The notes under the pieces were generated by a model. It did not search any database. It was not told the DNA's origin and saw only the letters and a list, made by a program, of their open reading frames with translations. The position numbers and the translations under genes were made by a program. A stretch of 64,000 nt of DNA from Methylobacterium sp. FF17 (GTDB taxonomy: Bacteria; Pseudomonadota; Alphaproteobacteria; Rhizobiales; Beijerinckiaceae): the NCBI RefSeq assembly GCF_025813715.1, contig NZ_CP107532.1, positions 3,488,001 through 3,552,000 of the forward strand, written 5' to 3'. Shown here piece by piece: positions 56,078-64,000 of this stretch (the stretch's first letter is position 1; every line of letters begins with the position of its first letter).

Positions 56078-57318
56078 CCGACGATTGCTTCGCCTTCGGC
56101 GGCACCCTGATGCGCATCGAGGAGGCCGTGGCGCTGATCTCCGAGCGCCTGCCGGTGCTGGCCGGCATCGAGGAGGTGCCTCTGGCCGAGGCCGACGGGC
56201 GCATCGCTGCGGAACCCGTCACGGCCCTGCACGACGTCCCGCCCTTCGCCAATTCGGCGGTCGACGGCTACGCGGTCCGCCACGCCGTTCTGGCGATGGA
56301 CATGGAAACGACGCTGCCCGTGATTGGCCGGCTCGCCGCCGGGGCCTCACCTGACGCAGTCACCACCGGCGATGGCGCCATCCGCATCTTCACGGGCGCG
56401 CCGATGCCGGCGGGCACCGACACCGTGTTCATGCAGGAGGATGTCCGCCGCGACGGCGACGCCGTGATCCTTCCGGCGGGCCTGAAGCGCGGCGCGAATG
56501 CGCGGGCGGCCGGCGAAGACATCACGCGCGGCGCCTGCGCGATCCCCGCCGGCCGGCGCCTGCGCCCGCAGGATCTGGCGCTCGCCGCCGCCACCGGGCA
56601 TGACCGGATCACCGTGCGGACGCGCCTGCGCGTCGCCCTTTTCTCCACCGGGGACGAACTCACCGAGCCGGGCGAGCCCCTCGGCCCCGGCGCGATCCAT
56701 GATTCCAACCGTGTGATGCTGGCCGGACTGCTCGCGCGCTTCGGGGTGACGGTGACCGATCTCGGCATCCTGCGGGACGAGCCGAAGGCCCTGGCGGCGC
56801 GGCTCGCGGAGGCCGCGCGCGACTACGACCTGATCCTGACCTCGGGGGGCGTCTCCACCGGCGAGGAGGACCACGTCAAGGCGGCCGTGGAAGCGACGGG
56901 CTCGCTGATGTTCTGGCGCATCGCGATCAAGCCGGGGCGTCCCGTGGCCATGGGCCTCGTCGCCGGGACGCCCTTCGTGGGTCTGCCGGGCAATCCGGGA
57001 GCGGTCTACGTCACCCTGCTCTTCGTGGTGCGCCCGCTCCTCGCGCGCCTGGGCGGCGCGACGGACGCAGCCCTCATCGGGCTGCCGGTGCGCGCGGCCT
57101 TCCCGTACAGGAAGAAGGCCGGGCGCCGGGAGTTCGTCCGCGTCTGCGTCGCCACCGCCGCCGATGCGGTGCTCGAAGCCTGGAAGTACCCGCGCGAGGG
57201 GGCCGGCGTCCTCACCTCGCTGACCGAGAGCGACGGTCTCGTCGAACTCGGCGACGCCGTCACGGCCGTGGCGCCGGGCGACATCCTCACCTTCTATCCG
57301 CATACCGCGCTCTGGTAG
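56065..57318 (+). CDS. moeA: Molybdopterin molybdenumtransferase MoeA
   Basis: This 417-residue protein is the canonical MoeA of the cluster. It starts MAQLTDDCFAFGG and carries PPFANSAVDGYAVR, FTGAPMPAGTDTVFMQED, LFSTGDELTEPGE, TSGGVSTGEEDHVK and GLPGNPGAVYVTLLF, all conserved in active MoeA. It ligates molybdenum (or tungsten) to adenylylated molybdopterin. The final 25 bases overlap the convergent regulator gene. Confidence 0.96.
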   Translation: MAQLTDDCFAFGGTLMRIEEAVALISERLPVLAGIEEVPLAEADGRIAAEPVTALHDVPPFANSAVDGYAVRHAVLAMDMETTLPVIGRLAAGASPDAVTTGDGAIRIFTGAPMPAGTDTVFMQEDVRRDGDAVILPAGLKRGANARAAGEDITRGACAIPAGRRLRPQDLALAAATGHDRITVRTRLRVALFSTGDELTEPGEPLGPGAIHDSNRVMLAGLLARFGVTVTDLGILRDEPKALAARLAEAARDYDLILTSGGVSTGEEDHVKAAVEATGSLMFWRIAIKPGRPVAMGLVAGTPFVGLPGNPGAVYVTLLFVVRPLLARLGGATDAALIGLPVRAAFPYRKKAGRREFVRVCVATAADAVLEAWKYPREGAGVLTSLTESDGLVELGDAVTAVAPGDILTFYPHTALW

Positions 57319-58316
57319 GCCAGGGTTGGCGCCGCGTAGCCCGGCGTAGCCCCGGCAGCCTCTGCGACGGCACCGAGCAACTGCCCCAGCGTTCCGAGCG
57401 GCGATGCATCGGCACCGGGGTCGCCCCTTCCGCGCACCGCGAGGAAGTAGGTCTCCCACCCGAGGGAGTGGAACGCCAACCCGAACCGCGCCGCCACGCC
57501 CGGCGTCCCCATCCCGACATCGGCCGAGCCCGTCGCAATGAGGGCCGCGACGGCCTGATGGGTGAACTCCTCGGTGCCGGAGCCCGGAATCGACTCCGGG
57601 GCGAGGCCAGCCTCCGCGCAGAGCCTTTCGAACCAGATCCGCGTGCCGGCCCCGCGCTGGCGATTGACGAACCGCAGTCGCTCCCGCGCGATGTCACTGA
57701 CGGAGGCGACCCCGTGCGGATTGCCGGGGGGCACCATGAATCCTTGTTCCCGGTCGAAGAGCGGGTACACCGCGATCTCGCGATCGACGAACAGCGCGTC
57801 GAACGGGGCCGGGGCCGGCGTGCGCGCGCCGTAATGGAACCCCGCCGCATCCGCGCTGCCAGCCCGAAGGCGCGCTAAGGCATCGAGACTGCCCGCTACG
57901 TTGAGTTCGACATCCGGGAGCCCAGCGGCCGCATCGATCAGAAGCGGGTCATGGCTGGCCGCGAGCCGCAAGCGCCTCGAGGCTGGAGCCGCCAAGCTTC
58001 GCAATGCGTCGGTCAGGCGTGCTTCCTCTGACGCAAGCACCGGACCGAGCCTCTGCATCGTCTCCGCGAGGCTCGCATGCATCGCCCGACCGTAGGGCGT
58101 CAGGGTCGTACCGTGCCCCTTCGTCTTCACCACCACCCGATTCCCCAGCGCGCCTTCAATGGCGCCGAGTCGGCTCCAGGCCGAACGGTAGGAAATCTCC
58201 AGCACCCGGGCCGCGGCGAGGAGGGAGGGCGTCCGCGCGAGGGCATCGAGAAGCGCGAAGGTCGGTCCGAGGGACAAGCCCTGTACGTCGCCGTCAGCCT
58301 GCAGCGTTACGCGCAT
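57294..58316 (-). CDS. ModE-like HTH regulator with PBP-like effector domain
   Basis: The 340-residue protein has an N-terminal ModE/LysR-type winged helix (LGPTFALLDALARTPSLLAA, then VLEISYRSAWSRLGAIE, about residues 15-85) and a PBP-like domain (about 115-330; NRQRGAGTRIWFERL, TGSADVGMGTPGVAARFGL). The ligand domain is of the same type as the one fused to the MoeA at 53568. It is divergent from tupBCA, so it probably controls tungstate or molybdate transport. AAAGGA is seven bases before the ATG. ModE-type control is inference. Confidence 0.85.
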   Translation of the reverse strand: MRVTLQADGDVQGLSLGPTFALLDALARTPSLLAAARVLEISYRSAWSRLGAIEGALGNRVVVKTKGHGTTLTPYGRAMHASLAETMQRLGPVLASEEARLTDALRSLAAPASRRLRLAASHDPLLIDAAAGLPDVELNVAGSLDALARLRAGSADAAGFHYGARTPAPAPFDALFVDREIAVYPLFDREQGFMVPPGNPHGVASVSDIARERLRFVNRQRGAGTRIWFERLCAEAGLAPESIPGSGTEEFTHQAVAALIATGSADVGMGTPGVAARFGLAFHSLGWETYFLAVRGRGDPGADASPLGTLGQLLGAVAEAAGATPGYAAPTLAYQSAVCG

Positions 58317-58386
58317 CGGCAAGTCCTTTCCTATTGATTTGGCTCGTTGGGACGTATCATCGAAGCAGGGCAAGCACAGCCCGGTG

Positions 58387-59085
58387 ATGATGCTCCAGAC
58401 GTTCCAAGAGTCGTTCGCGCGTCTCGCCACCCTCGACAGGGAGGTGGTCGCGATCGCTTGGCTGTCCTTGCGGGTCAGCCTGAGCGCCGTGGCGATGGGC
58501 CTTGTCCTCGGGATCCCTGCGGGGGCGCTCCTCGCGGTCGCAGCGTTCCCGGGACGCGGTGTCCTCGTTGGATTCCTCAACGCCTTCATGGGCCTGCCAC
58601 CGGTGATCGTCGGGCTGGTGCTCTATCTCGTGCTGTCCCGCTCCGGCCCCTTCGGCGCCCTGGGGCTGCTCTTCACGCCGAACGCGATGGTGGCGGCGCA
58701 GGCGGTGCTGGCGACCCCCCTCGTGGCCGCCCTGACCCGTCAGGTGGTGGCAGATGCCGACGCGCATCTCGGAGAACAACTGCGCTCGTTGGGCCTGTCG
58801 GCGCCGCAGCGGGCGCTGGCGCTCATCTACGACACCCGGTTCTCACTGGTGACGGCCGCGCTCGCGGCGTTCGGACGGGCAATTTCCGAGATCGGGGCCG
58901 TGCTGGTGGTGGGCGGGAACATCGATGGCCACACCCGTACCATGACCACCGCGATCTCCTTGGAGACCCAGAAGGGCGATCTCAGCCTCGCCCTGGCCCT
59001 GGGGCTGGTGCTCATCGGGATCGTCATCGCGGTCAATGCCGTGGCGTCGCTGCTGCGCGGGCACGCCGCCCGCGCCTACGGCTGA
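58387..59085 (+). CDS. tupB: Tungstate ABC transporter permease (TupB type)
   Basis: TupB is the membrane part of a tungstate importer. The 232-residue protein has five or six helices and the permease loop EQLRSLGLSAPQRALALIYDTR, followed by FGRAISEIGAVLVVGGNI, characteristic of TupB/WtpB-type proteins. The start is uncertain: ATG 58387 (MMLQTFQES) is chosen; the frame extends 16 codons further upstream. It heads tupB-tupC-tupA, divergent from the regulator. Confidence 0.9.
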   Translation: MMLQTFQESFARLATLDREVVAIAWLSLRVSLSAVAMGLVLGIPAGALLAVAAFPGRGVLVGFLNAFMGLPPVIVGLVLYLVLSRSGPFGALGLLFTPNAMVAAQAVLATPLVAALTRQVVADADAHLGEQLRSLGLSAPQRALALIYDTRFSLVTAALAAFGRAISEIGAVLVVGGNIDGHTRTMTTAISLETQKGDLSLALALGLVLIGIVIAVNAVASLLRGHAARAYG

Positions 59086-59090
59086 CCGCG

Positions 59091-59807
59091 ATGCCGGGCC
59101 TCCTCCTCGACCAGCTCGTTCTGCGCATCAACGGCGCCACCATCCTCGACGGCCTCAGCGCCGTCATCCCGGGATCGGGCATCACCGCCCTGATCGGGCC
59201 GAACGGCGCCGGCAAGAGCGTGACCCTGCGGGTGATCGACGGCCTGCTTCCGCTGAACGGCGGCCGTGTCACGGTCACGAGTGCTGGACCCGTGCGCCGG
59301 GCCTTCGTGTTCCAGCGGCCGGCCCTGGTGCGCGCCAGCGCGCTCGCCAACGTCGCCCTGGGCCTCGTCCCCCTAAAGCTCGCGCGCGCCGAGCGTCGAG
59401 CCAGGGCCGAAGCCGCCCTGGCGCAGGTCGGCCTTTCCGACCGGGCAGGGGATCCGGCGACACGCCTGTCCGGCGGCGAGCAGCAGCGGCTCGCCCTCGC
59501 CCGAGCCTGGGCGGTGGAGCCGGACCTTCTCCTCGCGGACGAACCGACCGCGAATCTCGATCCCACCGCCACCGAACGGATCGAGGCGTTGATCCAGGAC
59601 ATGGCCGCGCGCGGCACCAAGGTCGTGCTCGTCTCGCACAATCTCGGACAGGTCATGCGCCTTGCCGGCGACGTCCTCGTCCTGGCTGGGGGCCGCGCCG
59701 TCGAGCACGGGCCCACGCACGGCGTCCTCACATCCCCCCAACGGCCCGAAACCCGGGCCTACCTCTCCGGAGAACTGCCTTGGACCTCCTTCGCCGAAGC
59801 TTCCTAG
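59091..59807 (+). CDS. tupC: Tungstate ABC transporter ATP-binding protein (TupC type)
   Basis: The 238-residue ATPase has Walker A GPNGAGKSVTLRV, the ABC signature LSGGEQQRLALARAWA, Walker B LLLADEPTANLDP and the switch His in VVLVSHN. It starts five bases after tupB and overlaps tupA by 28 bases, so it powers the same transporter. Confidence 0.93.
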   Translation: MPGLLLDQLVLRINGATILDGLSAVIPGSGITALIGPNGAGKSVTLRVIDGLLPLNGGRVTVTSAGPVRRAFVFQRPALVRASALANVALGLVPLKLARAERRARAEAALAQVGLSDRAGDPATRLSGGEQQRLALARAWAVEPDLLLADEPTANLDPTATERIEALIQDMAARGTKVVLVSHNLGQVMRLAGDVLVLAGGRAVEHGPTHGVLTSPQRPETRAYLSGELPWTSFAEAS

Positions 59808-60619
59808 CCCGCGCCCTCCTCGCATTCGGGGTCCTCGGCGGCCTGGGGACCGCACCCGGGGCCCGGGCCGAGCCGGCCTCGATCGTCGTGGCCTCCACCA
59901 CCTCCACGGAGCAATCGGGCCTGTTCAAGCACCTGCTGCCGGCCTTCGAGGCCAAGACCGGCATCGCCGTGAAGGTGGTGGCCCTCGGCACCGGCCAGGC
60001 CCTCGACGCCGCCCGGCGGGGCGATGCCGACGTGGTGTTGGTGCATGACCGCCCTGCCGAGGAGAAGTTCCTCGCCGAAGGCTTCGCGATGCAGCGCCAG
60101 GACGTGATGTACAACGACTTCGTCCTTGTCGGCCCTAAGGCCGATCCGGCCCGGGTCAGGGGCAATGACGTCGTCGCGGCATTCGGCAAGCTCGCGGCCG
60201 CCAAGGCACCCTTCGTCTCACGCGGTGACCGCTCCGGCACGCACAGCGCCGAATTGCGCACCTGGAAAGAGTCCGGAATCGACCTCAATGCCGTGAAGGG
60301 CGAATGGTACCGCGATGTCGGCCAGGGCATGGGCCCCGCGCTCAACGCCGCGTCGGCACTCGACGCCTATATCCTGGCGGATCGCGGGACGTGGCTGTCC
60401 TTCAAAAATCGCGGCGAACTCACGATCCTGGTGGAGGCCGATAAGCGCCTGTTCAACCCCTACGGCGTCATGCTGGTGAACCCGTCCAAGTATCCGTCCG
60501 TGAAGGCGAAGGAGGGGCAGGCCTTCGTCGACTGGCTGGTCTCGCCCGAGGGTCAGGCCGCGATCGCCAGCTACAAGATCGCCGGCGAACAGCTTTTCTT
60601 CCCGAGTGCGTCTCGGTAG
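59780..60619 (+). CDS. tupA: Tungstate-binding protein (TupA type)
   Basis: TupA captures tungstate in the periplasm. The 279-residue protein has a short signal peptide (ALLAFGVLGGLGTAPGARA), then VVASTTSTEQSGLFKHLLPAF, the TTTS-like oxyanion motif of TupA, and FVSRGDRSGTHSAELRTWK. TupA homologues prefer tungstate strongly over molybdate, though substrate is not provable here. The start is TTG at 59780, with GGAG seven bases upstream; no ATG or GTG gives the signal peptide. It overlaps tupC. Confidence 0.93.
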   Translation: MDLLRRSFLARALLAFGVLGGLGTAPGARAEPASIVVASTTSTEQSGLFKHLLPAFEAKTGIAVKVVALGTGQALDAARRGDADVVLVHDRPAEEKFLAEGFAMQRQDVMYNDFVLVGPKADPARVRGNDVVAAFGKLAAAKAPFVSRGDRSGTHSAELRTWKESGIDLNAVKGEWYRDVGQGMGPALNAASALDAYILADRGTWLSFKNRGELTILVEADKRLFNPYGVMLVNPSKYPSVKAKEGQAFVDWLVSPEGQAAIASYKIAGEQLFFPSASR

Positions 60620-60629
60620 CCAGCCGGGA

Positions 60630-60881
60630 TCAGCGCCGGGGCGGCGGTCCCGCTTGCCGCTGCCGGGCCACGTACCAGAGTCCGAGGGCGAGCACCGCCA
60701 CGACGAGGCTGAGCCAGACCCAGTTGAAGTCCGTCGCGGCGGCGTTCGAGGCCGAGGAGTTCGAACCGGCCGGGCCGGTCTCCTTGATCGCCGGGGCCGG
60801 GTTCGTGGCCTGCGCGAAGACCTGGGACGCCGTGCCGGTCCAGGCCAGAGCCGTCATCGTCAGCAGGGACATGCGTGTCAT
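60630..60881 (-). CDS. Small exported membrane protein
   Basis: This 83-residue protein has an N-terminal signal (LLTMTALAWTGTASQVFA), a short linker rich in Ser/Asn/Ala, and a C-terminal membrane helix (WVWLSLVVAVLALGLWYV) followed by a basic tail. It may be an ATG start at 60881 or 60902. It is convergent with tupA and downstream of the PRC-barrel gene. Function unknown. Confidence 0.6.
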   Translation of the reverse strand: MTRMSLLTMTALAWTGTASQVFAQATNPAPAIKETGPAGSNSSASNAAATDFNWVWLSLVVAVLALGLWYVARQRQAGPPPRR

Positions 60882-60948
60882 CGGAGCGACTTTCTCGAAC
60901 ATCCTGCCTCGAACGCTTGGGACTCGAACTCTTGAGAAACCTACGGAC

Positions 60949-61593
60949 CTATTGTTTCGCCTGACGTCCGGCCTCGTACCGGAAGGCCGGCGCGGCATTG
61001 AGCTGTGCCTTCGTCATCCGGATCTCGGCGTGGAGCGGCTCGCCGCCGGCCAGCACCGTGGCCCGCTCCGGCGTCGGCTTGTCGGCCTTGACCGATCCGG
61101 TTTCGTCGGTGACCCGCCCCGTGTGCTTGCTCTCCACCGCACCGAGCACGTCGCGCGTGGTATTGGCGCCCGGCATGGTGTCGGGTCCGACCTGGGCCGC
61201 CGCCGCAGGACTCGGCGCGGTCTCTGGCGTCGTCACCGAAGTCGGGCCGGAGGTGAGGGGAACATCCTTCAGGTTCCAGGCGAGCTGGTCATAGGGCACG
61301 GCCACCAGCTTCTCGCCGAGGCCCAGGAATCCGCCGACGCCGATCACCACGGCCTCGATGCGCCCGTTGGCACCCACCAGCAGGTCCTCGATCGAGCCGA
61401 CGCGGACATGGTCCATCCCGATGACGGGCAGGCCGATCACCTTCGAACCCCGCAGGGCGCCCGGTGCCGGGGAGGCGAGCGACTGGACTGCGCCTTCGCC
61501 GGCCTGCTGGGCCCAGGCGGGCACGGTACCCGGAAGTGGGCCGGCGGTGAGGCAGAGGGCGAGGAGGGCTGAGTTCAGCAGGCGGTTCGACAT
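60949..61593 (-). CDS. PRC-barrel domain exported protein
   Basis: This 214-residue protein has a signal peptide (LALCLTAGPLPGTVPAWA) and a PRC-barrel domain at about residues 48-110 (LRGSKVIGLPVIGMDHVRVGSIEDLLVG, then VVIGVGGFLGLGEKLVAVPY). The remainder is Thr/Pro-rich. PRC-barrels are small beta barrels in surface, photosynthetic and ribosome-related proteins; the role here is unknown. GGAAA lies seven bases before the ATG at 61593. Confidence 0.85.
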   Translation of the reverse strand: MSNRLLNSALLALCLTAGPLPGTVPAWAQQAGEGAVQSLASPAPGALRGSKVIGLPVIGMDHVRVGSIEDLLVGANGRIEAVVIGVGGFLGLGEKLVAVPYDQLAWNLKDVPLTSGPTSVTTPETAPSPAAAAQVGPDTMPGANTTRDVLGAVESKHTGRVTDETGSVKADKPTPERATVLAGGEPLHAEIRMTKAQLNAAPAFRYEAGRQAKQ

Positions 61594-61743
61594 CAAGGTT
61601 TCCACACGACGGGCCGCGTCGCACATCGCGAAGGACCGATGAACAACGCCGCGACGCGCGCCGGAGTTCAGCGCGCAGCGAGCCGGGCAGGGCACCGGAT
61701 TTGACTCTTCGGCGGCGACAGGGCTGATCTCCGCGCAGATCCG

Positions 61744-63132
61744 ATGCTGTTCAATTGCCTCTCCGACGACCTGTTCAAGCCACTGGCGTCACCGAGCCGG
61801 GCCTTCAACGCGGCCCTGCTGCTGCACCTCCATGCACGGATCTTCGGGGATACCGCCGAGCCCCTGCGCAAGAGCGAAGTCCTGGCCGCGATCGGCGACT
61901 TCGCAGCGGACCACGTGGGCAGTCAGATCGCCGACGATGATGCGACCCCCACCGACCCGGTCGAGCGGCGCTCGGTGGTCTATCGCCGCCTGCTCGATGC
62001 CGGTTGGCTCGTGGAGCGGCGCGAGCGCTACGTACCCGTGGTGGAGTTCGATCCCGAGGCGCGCATCCTGGTGGAGGAACTCGCGCGCCTGAACCGGGGC
62101 GAGACGCGCTCCTACGGCGGAGCGGTGCTCGACGTCCTCGGCAGCCTCGAGAGCGCCATCGCCAATCCCTCCGAGCGGTCCGAGGCCCTGGTCAATGCCG
62201 CCAAATCCGCGCGGGCCTTCCTCAGCCACCTGCGGAGCCTGGCCGGCTCGATGCGCAAGAGCGAGGAGCGCATCCTGCGCGAGGCCGATCACGGCGCGGC
62301 CTTCCGGCTCTACTTCGAGGAGTTCGTGGCGCGCCACCTCGTGAGCGATTACCGGACGCTGCACACCCGCCTCAATCCATTCCGCTTCCGCTCCGGCATC
62401 GTGCGCGAGGCGGGAAGGGCGTTACGCGATGCCCTCACCCTGCGGGCTCTGGCCGAGGCTGGATTGCGGGAGGGCCGTGCCGCGACCATGGAGGCCGCAG
62501 AGCGCGCGGTGCGCACAGATCTTGCCGAGATCTTGTCGATCTTCGAGGGACTCGACCGGCACCTGGATGCGGTCGCGGACATCGTAGCGCGCCTCGAACG
62601 ACGAATCGCGGCGGCGTTACGCACCCTCGACCACCGGGATTCCGACCGGATCGAGCGCACCGCCGCCGCCCTGCGGGCCGTCGCGCTGGCCGACGACGAC
62701 CTGTCTGGGCTACCGGACACGCAGGTCTCGCTCCTGCGCCCACCTATCGGCGAGCCGCACTGCTATGCGCCGCGCTTGCGCCGACCCCCGATCGAGTCGG
62801 AGCCCCTGCCGGAATTCGAGCTCGACCCCGCCATCGAGGCTTTCATCGCCGCCAAGGATGCCTTTCGCCTGCGGGTCGCGGTGACGCCCGACCGGATGGT
62901 CGAATTCATCGAAGCGCGGCTCGGGCGGGGCAAGGCGATCCGGGGCTCGCAGATCACCATCGCGGACGTGGACGACTTCGTGGTGTTCCAGCGCCTGCGC
63001 GAGGTCGACGTGCTGTTCGACGGTTCCTTGCGCGGCCGCTATCGCCTCTCGCGCGTGGAGGGCCGCGTCGCCAACGGCTGGCTCGACTGCCCCGACTTCC
63101 TGCTGGAGCGGCTGACGGGAAGAACGCCCTGA
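61744..63132 (+). CDS. jetA: Wadjet/MksF-type defence protein JetA
   Basis: JetA is the kleisin-like subunit of the Wadjet (MksBEFG) SMC complex that recognises and cleaves circular plasmid DNA. The 462-residue protein begins MLFNCLSDDLFKPLASPSRAFNA, a start shared by JetA-family proteins. It is helical throughout, with an N-terminal winged-helix-like part (about residues 1-110), a long coiled-coil middle (about 130-320) and a C-terminal domain ending in WLDCPDFLLERL. JetB lies 558 bases downstream; JetC and JetD would lie beyond the window. Confidence 0.85.
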   Translation: MLFNCLSDDLFKPLASPSRAFNAALLLHLHARIFGDTAEPLRKSEVLAAIGDFAADHVGSQIADDDATPTDPVERRSVVYRRLLDAGWLVERRERYVPVVEFDPEARILVEELARLNRGETRSYGGAVLDVLGSLESAIANPSERSEALVNAAKSARAFLSHLRSLAGSMRKSEERILREADHGAAFRLYFEEFVARHLVSDYRTLHTRLNPFRFRSGIVREAGRALRDALTLRALAEAGLREGRAATMEAAERAVRTDLAEILSIFEGLDRHLDAVADIVARLERRIAAALRTLDHRDSDRIERTAAALRAVALADDDLSGLPDTQVSLLRPPIGEPHCYAPRLRRPPIESEPLPEFELDPAIEAFIAAKDAFRLRVAVTPDRMVEFIEARLGRGKAIRGSQITIADVDDFVVFQRLREVDVLFDGSLRGRYRLSRVEGRVANGWLDCPDFLLERLTGRTP

Positions 63133-63313
63133 CCACGCTGATGCAGGGACATGCCGGTACAGGGCGCTGCACTGTCACCGCCGCGTTTCCGCGAAGTGTT
63201 GCCAGGGACGAGGATACCGAGGACTTGACATCACCCTTGGCAAAGCGCCGGACCGGGTTCATCCTGCCTGTCTGTCACGCACGCAGATGCGGACAACGCG
63301 GGAGCGTACGCCC

Positions 63314-63598
63314 ATGAACAATGGAACCCTGAATTCCGGCAAGTGCCTCATCAAGTCGGCCTGGATCGCCGCCGAAGTCGGGCGCGAGCGCAGCGAACGC
63401 GTCCTCGTGGTCGAGACCTACATCGCCGTCAGCCCGCTGGAGCCGAATTACGACCCCGCCCGCTACGAGGCGATCGTCGCGGAGGTGCGGCGGGTTCTCG
63501 CCGCAAACCCGTCCCTCGACCGGGCCTCGATCCTTAGCATGCACCGCGACACCGCCTGCCTGTCTCTGTTCCGGGCTACATCGGCCGTAGCGGCCTGA
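63314..63598 (+). CDS. Small hypothetical protein between jetA and jetB
   Basis: I do not recognise this 94-residue protein. It has no signal or membrane segment. A beta-strand-like block (RVLVVETYIAVSPLEP) is followed by an amphipathic helix (YEAIVAEVRRVLAAN) and a C-terminal part with one cysteine (HRDTACLSLF). Third-position GC is high, as in the neighbours, so it is likely coding. GGGAG stands nine bases before the ATG at 63314. JetA and JetB are normally adjacent, so an inserted gene here is unusual. Confidence 0.6.
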   Translation: MNNGTLNSGKCLIKSAWIAAEVGRERSERVLVVETYIAVSPLEPNYDPARYEAIVAEVRRVLAANPSLDRASILSMHRDTACLSLFRATSAVAA

Positions 63599-63690
63599 AC
63601 GCTGTCGGACCCGATTTGGCGCAGGCACGATCCGGCGGGTAAGGACCGGGACGCACGCGGGCGCCGGCCCGCCCCCTGGACGAGACCCGC

Positions 63691-64000
63691 ATGCTCGAAC
63701 CCTTTCGCGCCATCGTGGATGGCGAGGAACCGCCGCCGCCCGGCGCCCGCGCGCCCTCCGAAGAGGAGCTGACCCGCGCCCTTCAGGTGGTCCTGAAGAG
63801 CCAGTGCATCTATGCCGGTACCCCGGGGATCGGCCGCTCCTACGAACTGGCCCGACATTATACACCGTTCTTCCAGGCCTACTTCGCCTGCCTCGGCTAC
63901 CGCTTCGAGGTGGCCCATCGCGACCAGATGGTGTGCCTGCGGGTTCCGCTCGACGGCGTCCGGCACGATGCCCAGGGCGAGCGCCTGCGCAAGGACGAGA
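63691..64000 (+). CDS. jetB: Wadjet/MksE-type defence protein JetB, DUF4194 (partial, runs off right edge)
   Basis: The first 103 codons are in the window. The block EELTRALQVVLKSQCIY, then PGIGRSYELARHYTPFF and YFACLGYRFEVAHRDQMVCL, matches the DUF4194/MksE family, the winged-helix partner of JetA in the SMC-like complex. The start ATG at 63691 is the first in frame. Position downstream of jetA supports the call. Only the remainder of the locus outside the window can show whether JetC and JetD are intact. Confidence 0.8.
   Translation, partial: MLEPFRAIVDGEEPPPPGARAPSEEELTRALQVVLKSQCIYAGTPGIGRSYELARHYTPFFQAYFACLGYRFEVAHRDQMVCLRVPLDGVRHDAQGERLRKDE

Noticed and set aside
63225..63253. A perfect TTGACA before the small gene in the Wadjet locus
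   Set aside because: No acceptable -10 hexamer is found at 16-19 bases, so I do not call it a promoter.

Overview
The window reads as a chromosomal segment of a Methylobacterium/Methylorubrum-like alphaproteobacterium. The evidence is high GC throughout, a CckA kinase with CtrA-type TTAA-N7-TTAAC boxes at flagellar promoters, alphaproteobacterial GTTC-N7-GTTC SOS boxes, a membrane-bound periplasmic formate dehydrogenase, a PQQ-type dehydrogenase, and families typical of the group (DUF6468, MotE, TIGR02300, DUF3305/3306, DUF6352, DUF6505). Genus is inferred from gene content only.

Layout. (1) 1-17726 is a flagellar region: flgF-flgG-flgA on the minus strand (flgA runs off the left edge); fliL-fliM-DUF6468-motE on plus, followed by two secreted proteins and a 1110-residue TPR-like protein; fliO-fliP on minus; and flgB-flgC-fliE-fliQ-fliR-flhB on plus. 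A nucleoside deaminase, a small membrane protein and a 55-residue DUF3606-like gene sit between. (2) 17812-21757: cckA and recA. (3) 21864-36487 is mostly housekeeping: a cytochrome c/PQQ sugar dehydrogenase pair, alaS, DUF2147, two identical tRNA-Ala(GGC) genes with duplicated promoters, a TIGR02300 protein, aroA-cmk, gltA, gltX and comEC. (4) lexA (36481-37233) carries three evenly spaced SOS half-sites upstream.

(5) 37887-50441 is a formate dehydrogenase island. The minus strand carries a TorD-like chaperone, a TAT-signal small protein, the Mo/W catalytic subunit, a four-cluster FeS subunit, a cytochrome b subunit and two small exported or membrane proteins. Upstream on the same strand lie five poorly characterised genes (biotin/lipoate-ligase-like, DUF6505, DUF6352, DUF3305, DUF3306), divergent from a 679-residue polyferredoxin-like protein. 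(6) 52423-60619 is a cofactor and metal module: a degenerate MoeA-like protein, a MoeA fused to a periplasmic-binding-like domain, MobB, a canonical MoeA, a ModE-HTH/PBP-like regulator and a TupBCA-type tungstate transporter. Regions 5 and 6 plausibly work together: metal uptake, insertion into molybdopterin, guanylation, loading into FdhA, TAT export and electron transfer to quinone. (7) The right edge enters a Wadjet/MksBEFG-type defence locus (JetA, then the start of JetB), with an unrelated 94-codon gene between them.

Most long antisense or out-of-frame reading frames are artefacts of high GC and are not annotated. Start codons were refined from Shine-Dalgarno spacing, signal peptides and overlaps; alternatives are given where unclear.
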